A DNA stretch of 64,000 nt, taken from the NCBI RefSeq assembly GCF_014650115.1, contig NZ_BMUI01000013.1:124001-188000 (forward strand). Direction: 5' to 3'. This DNA is from Streptomyces olivaceoviridis (GTDB lineage: Bacteria > Actinomycetota > Actinomycetes > Streptomycetales > Streptomycetaceae). Each line of letters starts with the position of its first letter. The stretch's first letter is position 1. The notes under the pieces are model-generated. The model was not told where the DNA came from and ran no database searches. It saw only the letters and a list, made by a program, of their open reading frames with translations. Position numbers and translations under genes: made by a program. Of this stretch, positions 26,185 to 34,912 are shown in pieces.

Positions 26185-26811
26185 TCAGGCATCTCCGTAG
26201 GCTTCGCCGCCGAGTTCGAAGCCGGCCGTGCCCGCCGTCACATCGGCGAGCCAGGCGCGGAAGGCGTCCACGTCGGCGTCGGGCAGACCGATCTCGATGG
26301 TGACGGCCTCGCCGTAGCGGACGTCCCGCACCTCGCGTCCGGTGGCGCGCAGGTCGTTCTGGACCTTGCCCGCGCGTTGGTGGTCGACGGTCACGCTGGC
26401 CAGCCGGAAGCGGCGCCGGGTGATCGTGCCGAGCGCGTCCAGGGCCTCGCCGACCGAGCCGCCGTAGGCGCGGATGAGCCCGCCGGCGCCGAGCTTCACG
26501 CCGCCGTAGTAGCGGGTGACGACGGCCACCACGTACCGCATGTCGCGGCGCAGCAGCATCTGGAGCATGGGCACGCCGGCGGTGCCGCCCGGTTCGCCGT
26601 CGTCGCTGGCCTTCTGCACGGAGGCGTCGGCGCCGATGACGTACGCCCAGCAGTTGTGGGTGGCGTCGGCGTGCTCCTTGCGCACGGCGGCGATGAAGTC
26701 CTGGGCCTCCTGCTCGGTGGCGGCCGGGGCGAGGGCGCACAGGAAGCGGGAGCGGTTGATCTCGGTCTCGTGCACGCCCGCGCGGGCGACTGTGCGGTAC
26801 TCGTCCTGCAT
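26185..26811 (-). CDS. YigZ/IMPACT family protein
   Basis: A 208-aa protein of the UPF0029/IMPACT family. The conserved core ASDDGEPGGTAGVPMLQ and VVTRYYGGVKLGAGGLIRAY are unmistakable. A C-terminal DUF1949-type ferredoxin-like domain follows. Bacterial YigZ is thought to bind RNA or assist translation-related quality control, but its role is unproven. TAGGCT lies 6 nt before the ATG (leaderless). Confidence 0.92.
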   Translation of the reverse strand: MQDEYRTVARAGVHETEINRSRFLCALAPAATEQEAQDFIAAVRKEHADATHNCWAYVIGADASVQKASDDGEPGGTAGVPMLQMLLRRDMRYVVAVVTRYYGGVKLGAGGLIRAYGGSVGEALDALGTITRRRFRLASVTVDHQRAGKVQNDLRATGREVRDVRYGEAVTIEIGLPDADVDAFRAWLADVTAGTAGFELGGEAYGDA

Positions 26812-26846
26812 CCCGCCAGCCTATGCGAGCGCCGGGACGCCCCCGG

Positions 26847-27389
26847 TCAGCGCTTCTTCTTCCCGCGCGGGACCGTGAACGAGGTGAGCAGGGCCGCGCC
26901 CGGGGCGAGGGCCGGCCAGTCGGTGCCGTGCCAGGCGAGCACGGCGATGGCGCTGGTCGGGAACTTCGCCCGTACCCGGTCCAGGGAGTCGTCGAGGCCG
27001 TCCGCGGCCAGTGCCAGGACCAGCTCCTCCAGGCCGGGGTTGTGGCCGATCAGCAGCAGCGTCCGGACCTCCGGCGGCGCCTCGCGCACGACTTCCAGCA
27101 GCTCGGGTACGCCGGCCGCGTACAGCCGCCGGTCGTAGCGCACCGGCGGCGGCGTGGCCCACTCGGCGGAGGCCAGCTCCCAGGTTTGGCGGGCGCGTAC
27201 GGCGGTGGAGCACAGGGCGAGGTCGGGCAGCGTGCCGGCGGCGAGGGCGCGCCCGGCGGCCGGAGCGTCCCGCAGCCCCCGCGGCCCGAGCGGCCTGCGG
27301 TAGTCCTCGACCCCCTCGGGCCACGCGGACTTCGCATGCCGCAACACCACCAGCCGCCGCAGCGGACCGGCACCCGCCGGGGCGTTCAC
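26847..27389 (-). CDS. sixA: SixA-type phosphohistidine phosphatase
   Basis: A 180-aa histidine phosphatase. The catalytic motif RHAKSAWP follows an N-terminal RLVVL strand, and the second histidine is in LLIGHNPGLEEL. SixA removes phosphate from histidine in phosphotransfer proteins. The GTG at 27389 is the best start. It sits at the end of an array of decayed copies of its own first 43 codons, so its original upstream context has been displaced (see the repeat at 27390-27762). Confidence 0.85.
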   Translation of the reverse strand: MNAPAGAGPLRRLVVLRHAKSAWPEGVEDYRRPLGPRGLRDAPAAGRALAAGTLPDLALCSTAVRARQTWELASAEWATPPPVRYDRRLYAAGVPELLEVVREAPPEVRTLLLIGHNPGLEELVLALAADGLDDSLDRVRAKFPTSAIAVLAWHGTDWPALAPGAALLTSFTVPRGKKKR

Positions 27390-27762
27390 GCGGGCCTCCC
27401 GACACCCCGAGGCACGGGCGACCCACCACGGCCCCCGCCACCCCGAGGCCACCCGGACTCGGCCGGCCGCAACACCACCAGCCGCCCCAGCCGACCCGCA
27501 CCCGCCGGGGCGTTCACGCGGGCCTCCCGACACCCCGCGGCACCGGCGACCCACCACGGCCCCCGCCACCCCGAGGCCCCCCGGACTCGGCCGGCCGCAA
27601 CACCAGCAGCCGCCCCAGCCGACCCGCACCCGCACCCGCACCCGACGACCCGTTCACGCGGACCTCCCGACACCCCGCGGCACGGGCGACCCACCACGGC
27701 CCCCGCCACCCCGAGGCCCCCCGGACTCGGCCCGCCGCAACAGCACCGGTCGGCGCGTTCAC
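27390..27762 (-). repeat. three decayed tandem copies of the sixA 5' end
   Basis: Read on the minus strand, GTG starts at 27762, 27657 and 27517 each open a copy of the sixA beginning, followed by the true one at 27389. The spacings are 105, 140 and 128 bp. The true gene has RLVVLRHAKSAWP; the copies read RLVVLRPAESGWP or RLLVLRPAESGGP, so the catalytic histidine is lost. The outermost copy has an internal deletion, and its GTG overlaps the stop of the upstream gene (GTGA at 27762-27759). This explains the 370-bp gap completely. Confidence 0.75.
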
Positions 27763-28520
27763 GCGGGGTTCCCGAGGTCGTGCGCGAGGTCGAGGGCGAG
27801 CAGGCGGTCGGCGTAGGCGTACGTCTCGAAGCGGGCGCCGTCGGTGAGGTCCGGGGCACACGCCACGTCCCGCAGCACGTCCAGCACCCCCGGCAGGTCG
27901 AGATCGTCCTCCCAGGCGGCCCGCAACCGTCCGCGCACCGGTTCCGGTACCGGTCGTGAGGGGTGCCGCGCCCATCCGGCCACGGCCCGCCGCCAGTCCG
28001 CGAGCTGCCCGGCGGCCCGGTCCAGGGCGCTGCCGTCCAGCCGCGCGGGCTGGTGCCGGGGGACGCGGAGCAGGGCGAGCCGCAGCGCGGCGGGGTCGGC
28101 GAGCAGGGCCGGAAGCGACGGCTGCGACCCGGCCCACTCCACCGGGGCGACAGCGGCCAACGGCCCCTCACCCCGCTCCCCCGGCGCCACCCCCCGCCCG
28201 CCCGTCGTAGGCCATCGTGCGACGTGGATCACCTGGGCCTCGCCCAAGCCGGACGCGACGTCGCGGTCGTCCTCGAAGGGGCGGATGGCGAGGTGGGTGG
28301 CGGCTGTGCGGAGTTCCGGCTGGTCGCGGGGGGCCGTGAGGATCGTCCAGACCGGGGTGCCGCCCAGTTCCAGCGCCCGTACCAGCAGGTCCGCGGTGAG
28401 CAGCACCCGCAGGGCCGTCGGGTCGAGGCCGGAGGCGTGGGCCTCGATGCGGGTCAGGCCGCGGCGGGCGGGCGCGGCGGGGACGGGCTCACCGGTTCGG
28501 GCGTCGAGAATGCGCTGCAC
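27759..28520 (-). CDS. conserved actinobacterial protein, possible class I aminoacyl-tRNA-ligase-like fold
   Basis: A 253-aa protein with no certain family. The N-terminal part (RILDARTGEPV, then LRVLLTADLLVRALELGGTPVWT) reminds me of truncated cysteinyl-tRNA synthetase/MshC-like nucleotidyl-transferase folds, but no HIGH or KMSKS motif is visible. The C-terminal half is helical and arginine-rich (LRLALLRVPRHQPARLDG). The GTG at 28520 is supported by TACGCT 6 nt upstream. Its stop once overlapped the sixA start, suggesting former coupling. Confidence 0.6.
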   Translation of the reverse strand: MQRILDARTGEPVPAAPARRGLTRIEAHASGLDPTALRVLLTADLLVRALELGGTPVWTILTAPRDQPELRTAATHLAIRPFEDDRDVASGLGEAQVIHVARWPTTGGRGVAPGERGEGPLAAVAPVEWAGSQPSLPALLADPAALRLALLRVPRHQPARLDGSALDRAAGQLADWRRAVAGWARHPSRPVPEPVRGRLRAAWEDDLDLPGVLDVLRDVACAPDLTDGARFETYAYADRLLALDLAHDLGNPA

Positions 28521-28662
28521 GGGGCGAGCGTAGGCGGGCGGGCGGCCGTATGCAGCGGCTTGCGCCGATTCCGGACAACGTGGCGGGGTAGGGCGGGAAT
28601 CCGCACCCGTCGCGGCGATGTTGCCCCGACGCACAGTTCCCCGCAGCCCGAGGAGGCGGCCG

Positions 28663-29070
28663 ATGTACGGCGACGAAGCGACGATCCGCAGGATCCTGAC
28701 CGAGCTGGGCGACACCTGGGCGGTGGTCGGCCTGTCCTCGAACCAGAACCGGCCCGCCTACCGGGTGGCGCGGGTGCTCCAGCAGTTCGGCAAGCGGATC
28801 GTGCCGGTGCACCCCAAGGCCGAGACGGTGCACGGGGAGCAGGGCTACGTCTCCCTCGCGGACATCCCCTTCGACGTGGACGTGGTCGACGTCTTCGTCA
28901 ACAGCGACCTGGCAGGCGCGGTGGCGGACGAGGCCGTGGCGAAGGGCGCGCGGGCGGTGTGGTTCCAGCTGGGGGTCGTCGACGAGGGCGCCTACGAGCG
29001 GACCCGGGCCGCGGGTGCGGAGATGGTGATGGACCGGTGCCCGGCGATCGAAATTCCCCGCCTGAACTAG
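28663..29070 (+). CDS. CoA-binding domain protein (YccU-like)
   Basis: A 135-aa single Rossmann-type CoA-binding domain. Landmarks are TWAVVGLSSNQNRPAYRVA, VPVHPK and VWFQLGVVDEGAYER. The domain resembles the CoA-binding part of succinyl-CoA ligase, but free-standing versions have no established role. GAGGAGGCGGCCG gives a good ribosome-binding site for the ATG at 28663. Confidence 0.88.
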   Translation: MYGDEATIRRILTELGDTWAVVGLSSNQNRPAYRVARVLQQFGKRIVPVHPKAETVHGEQGYVSLADIPFDVDVVDVFVNSDLAGAVADEAVAKGARAVWFQLGVVDEGAYERTRAAGAEMVMDRCPAIEIPRLN

Positions 29071-29271
29071 CCTGTCTCACTTTCTTCTCACAATTCGGCG
29101 CTGAATATTGACATTCCCGTACCGCGCTGACCTGTGCGAAGACTCGACCAAGACACCGGAGATCCCGAGTCAAAACTTGGTTATCAGTCTTCTGTCGGCG
29201 CGGAAATCGTCCCTAATCTGTGGCCTCCTTGCTCGTCAATCCCGCGTCAGCGATCCGAGAGGCCACTTGAC

Positions 29272-30912
29272 ATGCCGAAAGTCGACCATGCTGTGCCGGT
29301 AGCCACGACGGATTCCGGCGGTCTGCGCCGGCACGTCGGGCTCATCGGTCTGATGTGGGCCTCGGTGGGCTCCATCATCGGATCCGGCTGGCTCTTCGGC
29401 GCCGAGAAGGCGGTCGTCGCGGCTGGCCCGGCCGCGATCATCTCGTGGCTGATCGGCACGGTGGCGATCGTGCTGCTCGCCCTGGTCCACGCCGAGCTCG
29501 GCGGCATGTTCCCGGTGGCGGGCGGCACGGCCCGCTACCCGCACTACGCGTTCGGCGGTCTGGCCGGCATGTCCTTCGGCTGGTTCTCCTGGCTCCAGGC
29601 GGCGACGGTGGCCCCGATCGAGGTCGAGGCCATGATCGGTTACGCCAAGCACTGGCGCTGGGCCGACGGCCTCCAGCACCACGACCAGACGCTGACCCCG
29701 AGCGGCTTCGCGGTGGCCGTGGTCCTCATGCTGGTCTTCGTCGGCGTCAACTTCTTCGGCGTCCGCGCCCTCGCGCACACCAACAGCGCCGCCACCTGGT
29801 GGAAGATCGCCGTCCCGCTCGCGGCGATCTTCATCATCGCGATCGGCAACTTCCACCCCGGCAACTTCACCTCCGAGGGCTTCGCGCCGTTCGGCGCCAA
29901 GGGCGTGCTCAGCGCCATCAGCGACAGCGGCATCATCTTCGCCCTGCTGGGCTTCGAGCAGGCGATCCAGCTGGCCGGCGAGAGCCGCAACCCGCAGCGG
30001 GACCTGCCGCGCGCGACCCTCGGCTCGGTCGCGATCGGCGCCGCCATCTACATCCTGCTCCAGATCGTCTTCATCGCCGCCCTGCCGCACGCCTCCTTCG
30101 CGCACGGCTGGGCCCACCTGGACTTCCCGGGCATCAGCGGCCCGTGGGCGGGCCTGGCCACCCTGGTCGGCCTGGGCTGGCTGAGCGTGGTGCTGTACAT
30201 CGACGCGGTGATCTCGCCCGGCGGCACGGGGCTGATCTACACGACGGCCACTTCCCGGGTGTCGTACGGCCTCGCGAAGAACGGCTACGCGCCGAAGCTG
30301 TTCACGAGGACCGACAAGCGCGGCGTGCCGTGGTTCGGCCTGATCGTCTCGTTCGTCACCGGCGTGATCTGCTTCCTGCCGTTCCCGAGCTGGCAGACGC
30401 TGGTCGGATTCATCACCTCGGCGAGCGTGCTGATGTACGCGGGCGCGCCGCTGGCCTACGGTGTGTTCGCCGACCGACTGCCGCACCGTGAACGCCCGTA
30501 CCGGCTGCCCGGCGGCAAGATCGTCTCCCCGCTGTCCTTCGTGGTCGCCGACCTCATCATCTACTGGGCCGGCTGGGGCACCCTGTGGCGCCTGGGCTTC
30601 GCGATCCTGCTCGGTTACGTGCTGCTCGGCTCGTACGCATGGTACGCGATCCGCAAGCGCCTGCCGGACGCGCCGCGCCTGGACTTCAGGGCCGCGCAGT
30701 GGCTGCCCGGTTACCTGGTGGGCATGGGCCTGATCTCCTGGCTGGGCGGCTTCGGCGGCGGCCGGGGCACCATCGGCCTGTGGTGGGACATGCTGATCGT
30801 GGCGGCCTTCTCCCTGGTCGTCTACTACTGGGCCAAGGCCACCGCGTCGCGGCCCGAGGCGATCGAGCGGAGCATCGACGAGGTCGTGGTGACGGACGCG
30901 CCCGCGCACTGA
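29272..30912 (+). CDS. APC-superfamily amino acid permease
   Basis: A 546-aa transporter with about twelve to fourteen membrane helices. The first helix carries the substrate-binding GSIIGSGWLFG glycine motif of the APC superfamily, and an E-A-rich second helix follows. It most resembles aspartate/glutamate-proton symporter-like APC permeases of actinomycetes; the substrate is not certain. GAGAGG precedes the ATG at 29272. The 201-bp leader (29071-29271) is notably AT-richer than its surroundings, with TTGACA at 29108-29113, but no convincing -10 box at the right distance. Confidence 0.88.
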   Translation: MPKVDHAVPVATTDSGGLRRHVGLIGLMWASVGSIIGSGWLFGAEKAVVAAGPAAIISWLIGTVAIVLLALVHAELGGMFPVAGGTARYPHYAFGGLAGMSFGWFSWLQAATVAPIEVEAMIGYAKHWRWADGLQHHDQTLTPSGFAVAVVLMLVFVGVNFFGVRALAHTNSAATWWKIAVPLAAIFIIAIGNFHPGNFTSEGFAPFGAKGVLSAISDSGIIFALLGFEQAIQLAGESRNPQRDLPRATLGSVAIGAAIYILLQIVFIAALPHASFAHGWAHLDFPGISGPWAGLATLVGLGWLSVVLYIDAVISPGGTGLIYTTATSRVSYGLAKNGYAPKLFTRTDKRGVPWFGLIVSFVTGVICFLPFPSWQTLVGFITSASVLMYAGAPLAYGVFADRLPHRERPYRLPGGKIVSPLSFVVADLIIYWAGWGTLWRLGFAILLGYVLLGSYAWYAIRKRLPDAPRLDFRAAQWLPGYLVGMGLISWLGGFGGGRGTIGLWWDMLIVAAFSLVVYYWAKATASRPEAIERSIDEVVVTDAPAH

Positions 30913-30937
30913 CCGCGTCCGCGCACTGACCGCCCCC

Positions 30938-30975
30938 ACGGTGTCCCGTCGGCCGACCGGCTGACGGGACACCGT
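30938..30975. terminator. strong hairpin between permease and pobA
   Basis: ACGGTGTCCCGTC (30938-30950) pairs perfectly with GACGGGACACCGT (30963-30975), and the loop can extend the stem by four pairs. It begins 26 nt after the permease stop and lacks a T tract, as is common in Streptomyces. It ends next to the likely pobA -10 box, so it might also act as an operator. Confidence 0.65.
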
Positions 30976-30988
30976 CATAATGCCCCGC

Positions 30989-32209
30989 GTGACGCCTCCT
31001 TCCCCCCATCCCGAGTCCCCTTCCGCCGCGCACTGTCCGGTCGTCGTCATCGGCGCCGGACCGGCCGGCCTGACCGTCGGCAACATCCTGCGCGCCGCCG
31101 GTGTCGACTGCCTGGTCCTGGAGACCGAGAGCAGAGCGTTCATCGAACAGCGGCCGCGTGCCGGCGTGATCGAGGAACGGGTCGTACGCGGCCTCGAACA
31201 GCGCGGCCTGGCCGGCGACCTGCCGAAGCGTGCCGAGCGGCACACCGAGTGCGAGTTCCGCTTCGACGGCCGTGGCCACCGCTTCGCCTACACCGAGCTG
31301 ACGGGCTACCACCACTGGGTCTACCCGCAGCCGTTGCTCGTGACCGACCTCGTGCGCGAGTACGCCGACGTGCGCGGCGGGGAGATCCGCTTCGGCGTGC
31401 GGGACGTACGCCTGCACGACCTGGACTCGGACCGGCCCGCTGTCTCGTACACCGACCCGGACAGCGGGGAACGGCACCTGGTGACCTGCGAGTTCGTGGC
31501 CGGCTGCGACGGGGCCCGCGGGGCGAGCCGGGCCGCGCTGCCGTCACGGGCGCGGATCTCCCGGCACGACTACGGCATCGGCTGGCTGGCGCTGCTGGCC
31601 GAGGCGCCGCCGTCCTCGGACCGCGTGCTGTTCGGCATGCACACGGACGGGTTCGCCGGGCACATGCCGCGCAGCCCCGAGCTGACCCGCTACTACCTCC
31701 AGTGCCCGCCCGGCGACGACCCGGACGCGTGGTCGCACGAGCGCGTGTGGGCCGACCTCCAGCGGCGGCTGCGTGCGGCGGACCGCCCGCCGCTGACGGA
31801 GGGCCGGCTGCTGGAGAAGCGTGTGCTGGACATGCACACCTACGTGGTGGAGCCGATGGTGTTCGGCCGGCTGTTCCTGGCCGGAGACGCCGCGCACCTC
31901 GTCGCGCCGATCGCCGCGAAGGGCATGAACCTGGCCCTGCACGACGCGTTCCTGCTCGGTGACGGCCTCGTCGCCCAGCTGACCGGGGGCGACTCCACGG
32001 GACTGGACGGCTACTCGGACGCGTGCCTGAGGCGGGTGTGGGACTACCAGGAGTTCTCGGAGTGGCTGTCCGAGATCTACCACGGCACCTCCTCCGGCGA
32101 CCCCTACCGCGCCGGCACCACGCTGGCCCGGCTGCGCCGGATATTCACCTCGCCGGTCGCGGCGGCGGCCTTCGCCGAGCAGTACCTCGGGACCGCCGAA
32201 GCGTGCTGA
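30989..32209 (+). CDS. pobA: 4-hydroxybenzoate 3-monooxygenase
   Basis: A 406-aa class A flavoprotein hydroxylase converting 4-hydroxybenzoate to protocatechuate, the entry to the beta-ketoadipate pathway. It has FAD motifs VVVIGAGPAGLTVG, a DG motif in VAGCDGARGASR, and LFLAGDAAHLVAPIAAKG. No protocatechuate genes are adjacent. I chose the GTG at 30989 because CATAAT (30976-30981) stands 7 nt before it; an ATG at 30980 in frame would lie inside that -10 box. Confidence 0.88.
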   Translation: MTPPSPHPESPSAAHCPVVVIGAGPAGLTVGNILRAAGVDCLVLETESRAFIEQRPRAGVIEERVVRGLEQRGLAGDLPKRAERHTECEFRFDGRGHRFAYTELTGYHHWVYPQPLLVTDLVREYADVRGGEIRFGVRDVRLHDLDSDRPAVSYTDPDSGERHLVTCEFVAGCDGARGASRAALPSRARISRHDYGIGWLALLAEAPPSSDRVLFGMHTDGFAGHMPRSPELTRYYLQCPPGDDPDAWSHERVWADLQRRLRAADRPPLTEGRLLEKRVLDMHTYVVEPMVFGRLFLAGDAAHLVAPIAAKGMNLALHDAFLLGDGLVAQLTGGDSTGLDGYSDACLRRVWDYQEFSEWLSEIYHGTSSGDPYRAGTTLARLRRIFTSPVAAAAFAEQYLGTAEAC

Positions 32210-32214
32210 TCCGG

Positions 32215-32580
32215 TCAGCGCGCCACCCCGCCGCCCCGTTCGGCGAGGCGGTGGTCGGCCGTCCTGAGAGCCTCCTCCACCAGGCGCCGCAGGTGTCCGT
32301 GGCGCAGTGAGTAGATCACCCGGCGGCCCTCCTTGCGGGTGTCCACCACTCCGGCCAGCCGCAGCCGGGCCAGGTGCTGGCTGACGGCCGGCCGGGCGGC
32401 GCCGCACGCCTCGGTGAGCGTGCCGACGTCGGCCTCGCCGGCCGCGAGGGTGTGCAGCAGGGCGAGCCGGGTGCGGTCGCCGAGCAGGGCGAGGAGTTCG
32501 GCGGCGAGCGCGAACTGCTCCTCGCCCGGGCTGCGCTCGTGCGCATGGTGCGCAGGTGATAGGTGCATGCGTGCGCTCAT
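32215..32580 (-). CDS. ArsR/SmtB-family metal-responsive repressor
   Basis: A 121-aa winged-helix repressor (GDRTRLALLHTLAAGEADVGTL, recognition helix RPAVSQHLARLRLAG, wing TRKEGRRVIYSL). The histidine-rich N-terminus (SPAHHAHE) and the C-terminal DHRL are candidate metal ligands. It is divergent from a cation-efflux gene, the usual zinc/cobalt/nickel-sensing layout. CATTAT (complement of 32587-32592) lies 6 nt before the ATG at 32580, fixing the start as leaderless. Confidence 0.9.
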   Translation of the reverse strand: MSARMHLSPAHHAHERSPGEEQFALAAELLALLGDRTRLALLHTLAAGEADVGTLTEACGAARPAVSQHLARLRLAGVVDTRKEGRRVIYSLRHGHLRRLVEEALRTADHRLAERGGGVAR

Positions 32581-32592
32581 ACGCACATAATG
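32568..32592. promoter_or_regulatory. probable ArsR operator over its own start
   Basis: TGCGT-N8-ACGCA (32568-32572 and 32581-32585) is an imperfect dyad spanning the arsR start codon and lying next to its -10 box. A bound repressor would block initiation and could also act on the divergent efflux gene. Confidence 0.45.
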
Positions 32593-32641
32593 GCTCCGTG
32601 GGCGCCGAGCGTCCACTCCCGCCCACCGGAAGGGGATCGAC

Positions 32642-33697
32642 GTGAGCGACCGGCACCCTCATGAGCACGGCCCGCACCAGCACGGCCCGCACGGGCATGC
32701 GCACGGCACCCCCGGCCTGCGCCATCGCCTGGCCCATCTCCTCACCCCGCACTCCCACGAGACCGCCGGGAAACTGGATCCGGCGCTGGAGTCGTCGGTG
32801 CGCGGCATGCGCGCGTTGTGGGTCTCGCTGGCCGTACTGGGGGCGACCGCGCTGGCCCAGGCGGCCGTGGTGGCCGTGTCCGGATCGGTGGCGCTGCTCG
32901 GGGACACGGTGCACAACGCGGCCGACGCGCTGACCGCCGTACCCCTAGGCATCGCCTTCGTGCTGGGCCGCCGGGCGGCGACCCGCCGGTTCACCTACGG
33001 GTACGGCCGTGCCGAGGACCTCGCGGGGCTGGTGATCGTACTGACCATCGCCGCGTCGGCGGCGTTCGCCGCGTGGGCGGCCGTCGGCAGGCTGCTCGAC
33101 CCGCGCCCGGTCGCGCAGGTGCCGGCGGTCGCGCTGGCCGCGCTGCTCGGCTTCGCCGGCAACGAGTGGGTGGCCCGGTACCGGATCCGGGTGGGCCGGG
33201 AGATCGGCTCGGCCGCGCTCGTCGCCGACGGGCTGCACGCGCGTACCGACGGGTTCACCTCGCTGGCCGTGCTGCTGGGCGCCGGCGGGTCGGCGCTGGG
33301 ATGGCACCTGGCCGACCCGCTCGTGGGGCTGGCGATCACGGCCGCGATCGTGCTGGTGCTGCGGGACGCGGCGCGGGAGGTGTTCCGGCGGGTGCTGGAC
33401 GCCGTCGACCCGGCGCTGGTGGACCGGGCCGAGCACGCGGTGCGCCAGGTACCGGGGGTGTGCGCGGTGGGCGAGCTGCGCCTGCGCTGGATCGGGCACC
33501 GCCTGCGGGCCGAGCTCGCGGTGGTGGTGGACGGCGAGGCGACACTGCGCCAGGCCCACGCGATCGCCGTCGCGACCGAACACGCCCTGCTCCACGCGGT
33601 ACCCCGCCTGACGGCCGCCCTGGTCCACGCCGACCCGGCGCCGATCCCCGGAGAGGCGGACCCGCACCTGGCCCTGGCCCATCACGCGACGACGTGA
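32642..33697 (+). CDS. cation diffusion facilitator (metal efflux) transporter
   Basis: A 351-aa CDF transporter that exports divalent metal in exchange for protons. The N-terminus is histidine-rich (HPHEHGPHQHGPHGHAHG). Six membrane helices carry the metal-site motifs HNAADAL and HARTDG. A cytoplasmic metal-binding domain follows from about residue 255. GGAAGGGGATCGAC precedes the GTG start. Control by the divergent ArsR protein is likely. Confidence 0.92.
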   Translation: MSDRHPHEHGPHQHGPHGHAHGTPGLRHRLAHLLTPHSHETAGKLDPALESSVRGMRALWVSLAVLGATALAQAAVVAVSGSVALLGDTVHNAADALTAVPLGIAFVLGRRAATRRFTYGYGRAEDLAGLVIVLTIAASAAFAAWAAVGRLLDPRPVAQVPAVALAALLGFAGNEWVARYRIRVGREIGSAALVADGLHARTDGFTSLAVLLGAGGSALGWHLADPLVGLAITAAIVLVLRDAAREVFRRVLDAVDPALVDRAEHAVRQVPGVCAVGELRLRWIGHRLRAELAVVVDGEATLRQAHAIAVATEHALLHAVPRLTAALVHADPAPIPGEADPHLALAHHATT

Positions 33698-33726
33698 GCC
33701 GCGCCGGCGACGGGCCGGCCGAGCGG

Positions 33727-34284
33727 TCAGGCGATGCCCAGGCCGTCCAGCACCACCGCGCCGGGCAGCTCGGCCAGGGCCTTGCCGGGGACCAGGAGCT
33801 TGCCGCGACGACGACCGCTGCCCACCAGGACGTAGGGCAGGTCGACGACGGCCGAGTCCAGCAGGACCGGCCAGCTCGTGGGCAGGCCGAGCGGGGTGAT
33901 GCCGCCGTACTCCATGCCGCTCTCGCCGGTCGCCGTCTCCATCGAGGCGAACGAGGCCTTGCGGGCGCCCAGTTGGCGCCGAACGACCCCGTTGACGTCG
34001 GCCCGGGTGGTGGAGAGCACCACACAGGCGGCCAGCGTGGTCTCGCCGGCCCGCTTGCCCGCGACGACGACACAGTTCGCCGACCGCTCCAGCAGGTCCC
34101 GGCCGTAGTGCTCCACGAAGACGGCCGTGTCGGCCCACTGCGGCTCGGTGTCGACGTACAGGATCCGGTCGGCCGGGACCGCGCCCTGCCAGTCGCGTAC
34201 GGCGTCGGCGACGGGGGCGGTCAGTTCGTCCAGGCAGTCCGGCGCCGGAACAGCGGTGTCGAAGTCTCCGATGGGTGCGCGCAT
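33727..34284 (-). CDS. YbaK/EbsC-type aminoacyl-tRNA deacylase
   Basis: A 185-aa protein of the YbaK/ProX editing family, which hydrolyses mischarged tRNAs such as Cys-tRNA(Pro) or Ala-tRNA(Pro). Landmarks are VVVAGKRAGETTLAACVVL, where the lysine is the usual catalytic residue, LGARKASFAS and GGITPLGLP. TAGCGT is 6 nt before the ATG. Which tRNA it edits is unknown. Confidence 0.88.
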   Translation of the reverse strand: MRAPIGDFDTAVPAPDCLDELTAPVADAVRDWQGAVPADRILYVDTEPQWADTAVFVEHYGRDLLERSANCVVVAGKRAGETTLAACVVLSTTRADVNGVVRRQLGARKASFASMETATGESGMEYGGITPLGLPTSWPVLLDSAVVDLPYVLVGSGRRRGKLLVPGKALAELPGAVVLDGLGIA

Positions 34285-34316
34285 GGCCGCACGCTAGCAG
34301 CCCCTTCCGGCACGGT

Positions 34317-34886
34317 TCAGCGCACCGGCGGCACCGAGACGGCCATCACCATCTCCATGGGTTCCGCACCCTCGTTGCCGTACGTGTGCGGCGTACTCGC
34401 CTCGAACGTGGCGCTCGCCCCGGCCGGGACCAGGTGCTTCACCCCGTCGACGGTGAGGGTCAGTTCACCGGCGGTGACGTGGACGAGTTCCACGGTGCCC
34501 GCCGGATGCGGGTCGGACGGGCTCTGCTCGCCGGGCATCAGCCGCCAGTCCCACATCTCCAGCGGGCCGGGCGCCTCCGTTCCCGCCAGCAGGCGGTTGT
34601 AGCTGCCGGCCTCGGTGTGCCACAGCCGTACGGCCTGCTCGGCGGGGACGATGCGGACCTTGGGTCCCTGTTCGTAGTCGAGCAGCGTGGTGACGCTGAC
34701 GCCGAGCGCGTCACCGATCTTGACGACGGTTCCGATGCTGGGGTTCGTCCGGGCCTGCTCGATCTGGATGAGCATGCCGCGGCTGACCCCCGCGCGGGCG
34801 GCGAGCGTGTCCAGGGTGAAGCCGCGTTCGGTGCGCCACCGTTTGACGTTGCGCGCCAGGGACTGGGTCAGCAGGTCGAGGTCCGA
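34317..34886 (-). CDS. XRE-type regulator with C-terminal cupin
   Basis: A 189-aa regulator: an N-terminal helix-turn-helix (FTLDTLAARAGVSRGMLIQIEQ) and a cupin ligand-binding domain (LVHVTAGELTLTVDGVKHLVPAG, then FEASTPHTYGN). It is divergent from an EamA transporter, a recurring pair in which the regulator controls the exporter. The GTG at 34886 is preferred; a TTG at 34916 lies within the operator region. Confidence 0.88.
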   Translation of the reverse strand, partial: SDLDLLTQSLARNVKRWRTERGFTLDTLAARAGVSRGMLIQIEQARTNPSIGTVVKIGDALGVSVTTLLDYEQGPKVRIVPAEQAVRLWHTEAGSYNRLLAGTEAPGPLEMWDWRLMPGEQSPSDPHPAGTVELVHVTAGELTLTVDGVKHLVPAGASATFEASTPHTYGNEGAEPMEMVMAVSVPPVR

Positions 34887-34912
34887 CACGTAGGGTCCAA
34901 TATTCGGGAAGT

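Noticed and set aside
27382..27770. CRISPR-like array
   Set aside because: The repeats are 105-140 bp long, imperfect and contiguous, without unique spacers, and derive from the sixA coding sequence.
29236..31245. Long minus-strand frame opposite the APC permease and pobA
   Set aside because: Composition is typical of an antisense shadow and the plus-strand proteins are well-defined families.
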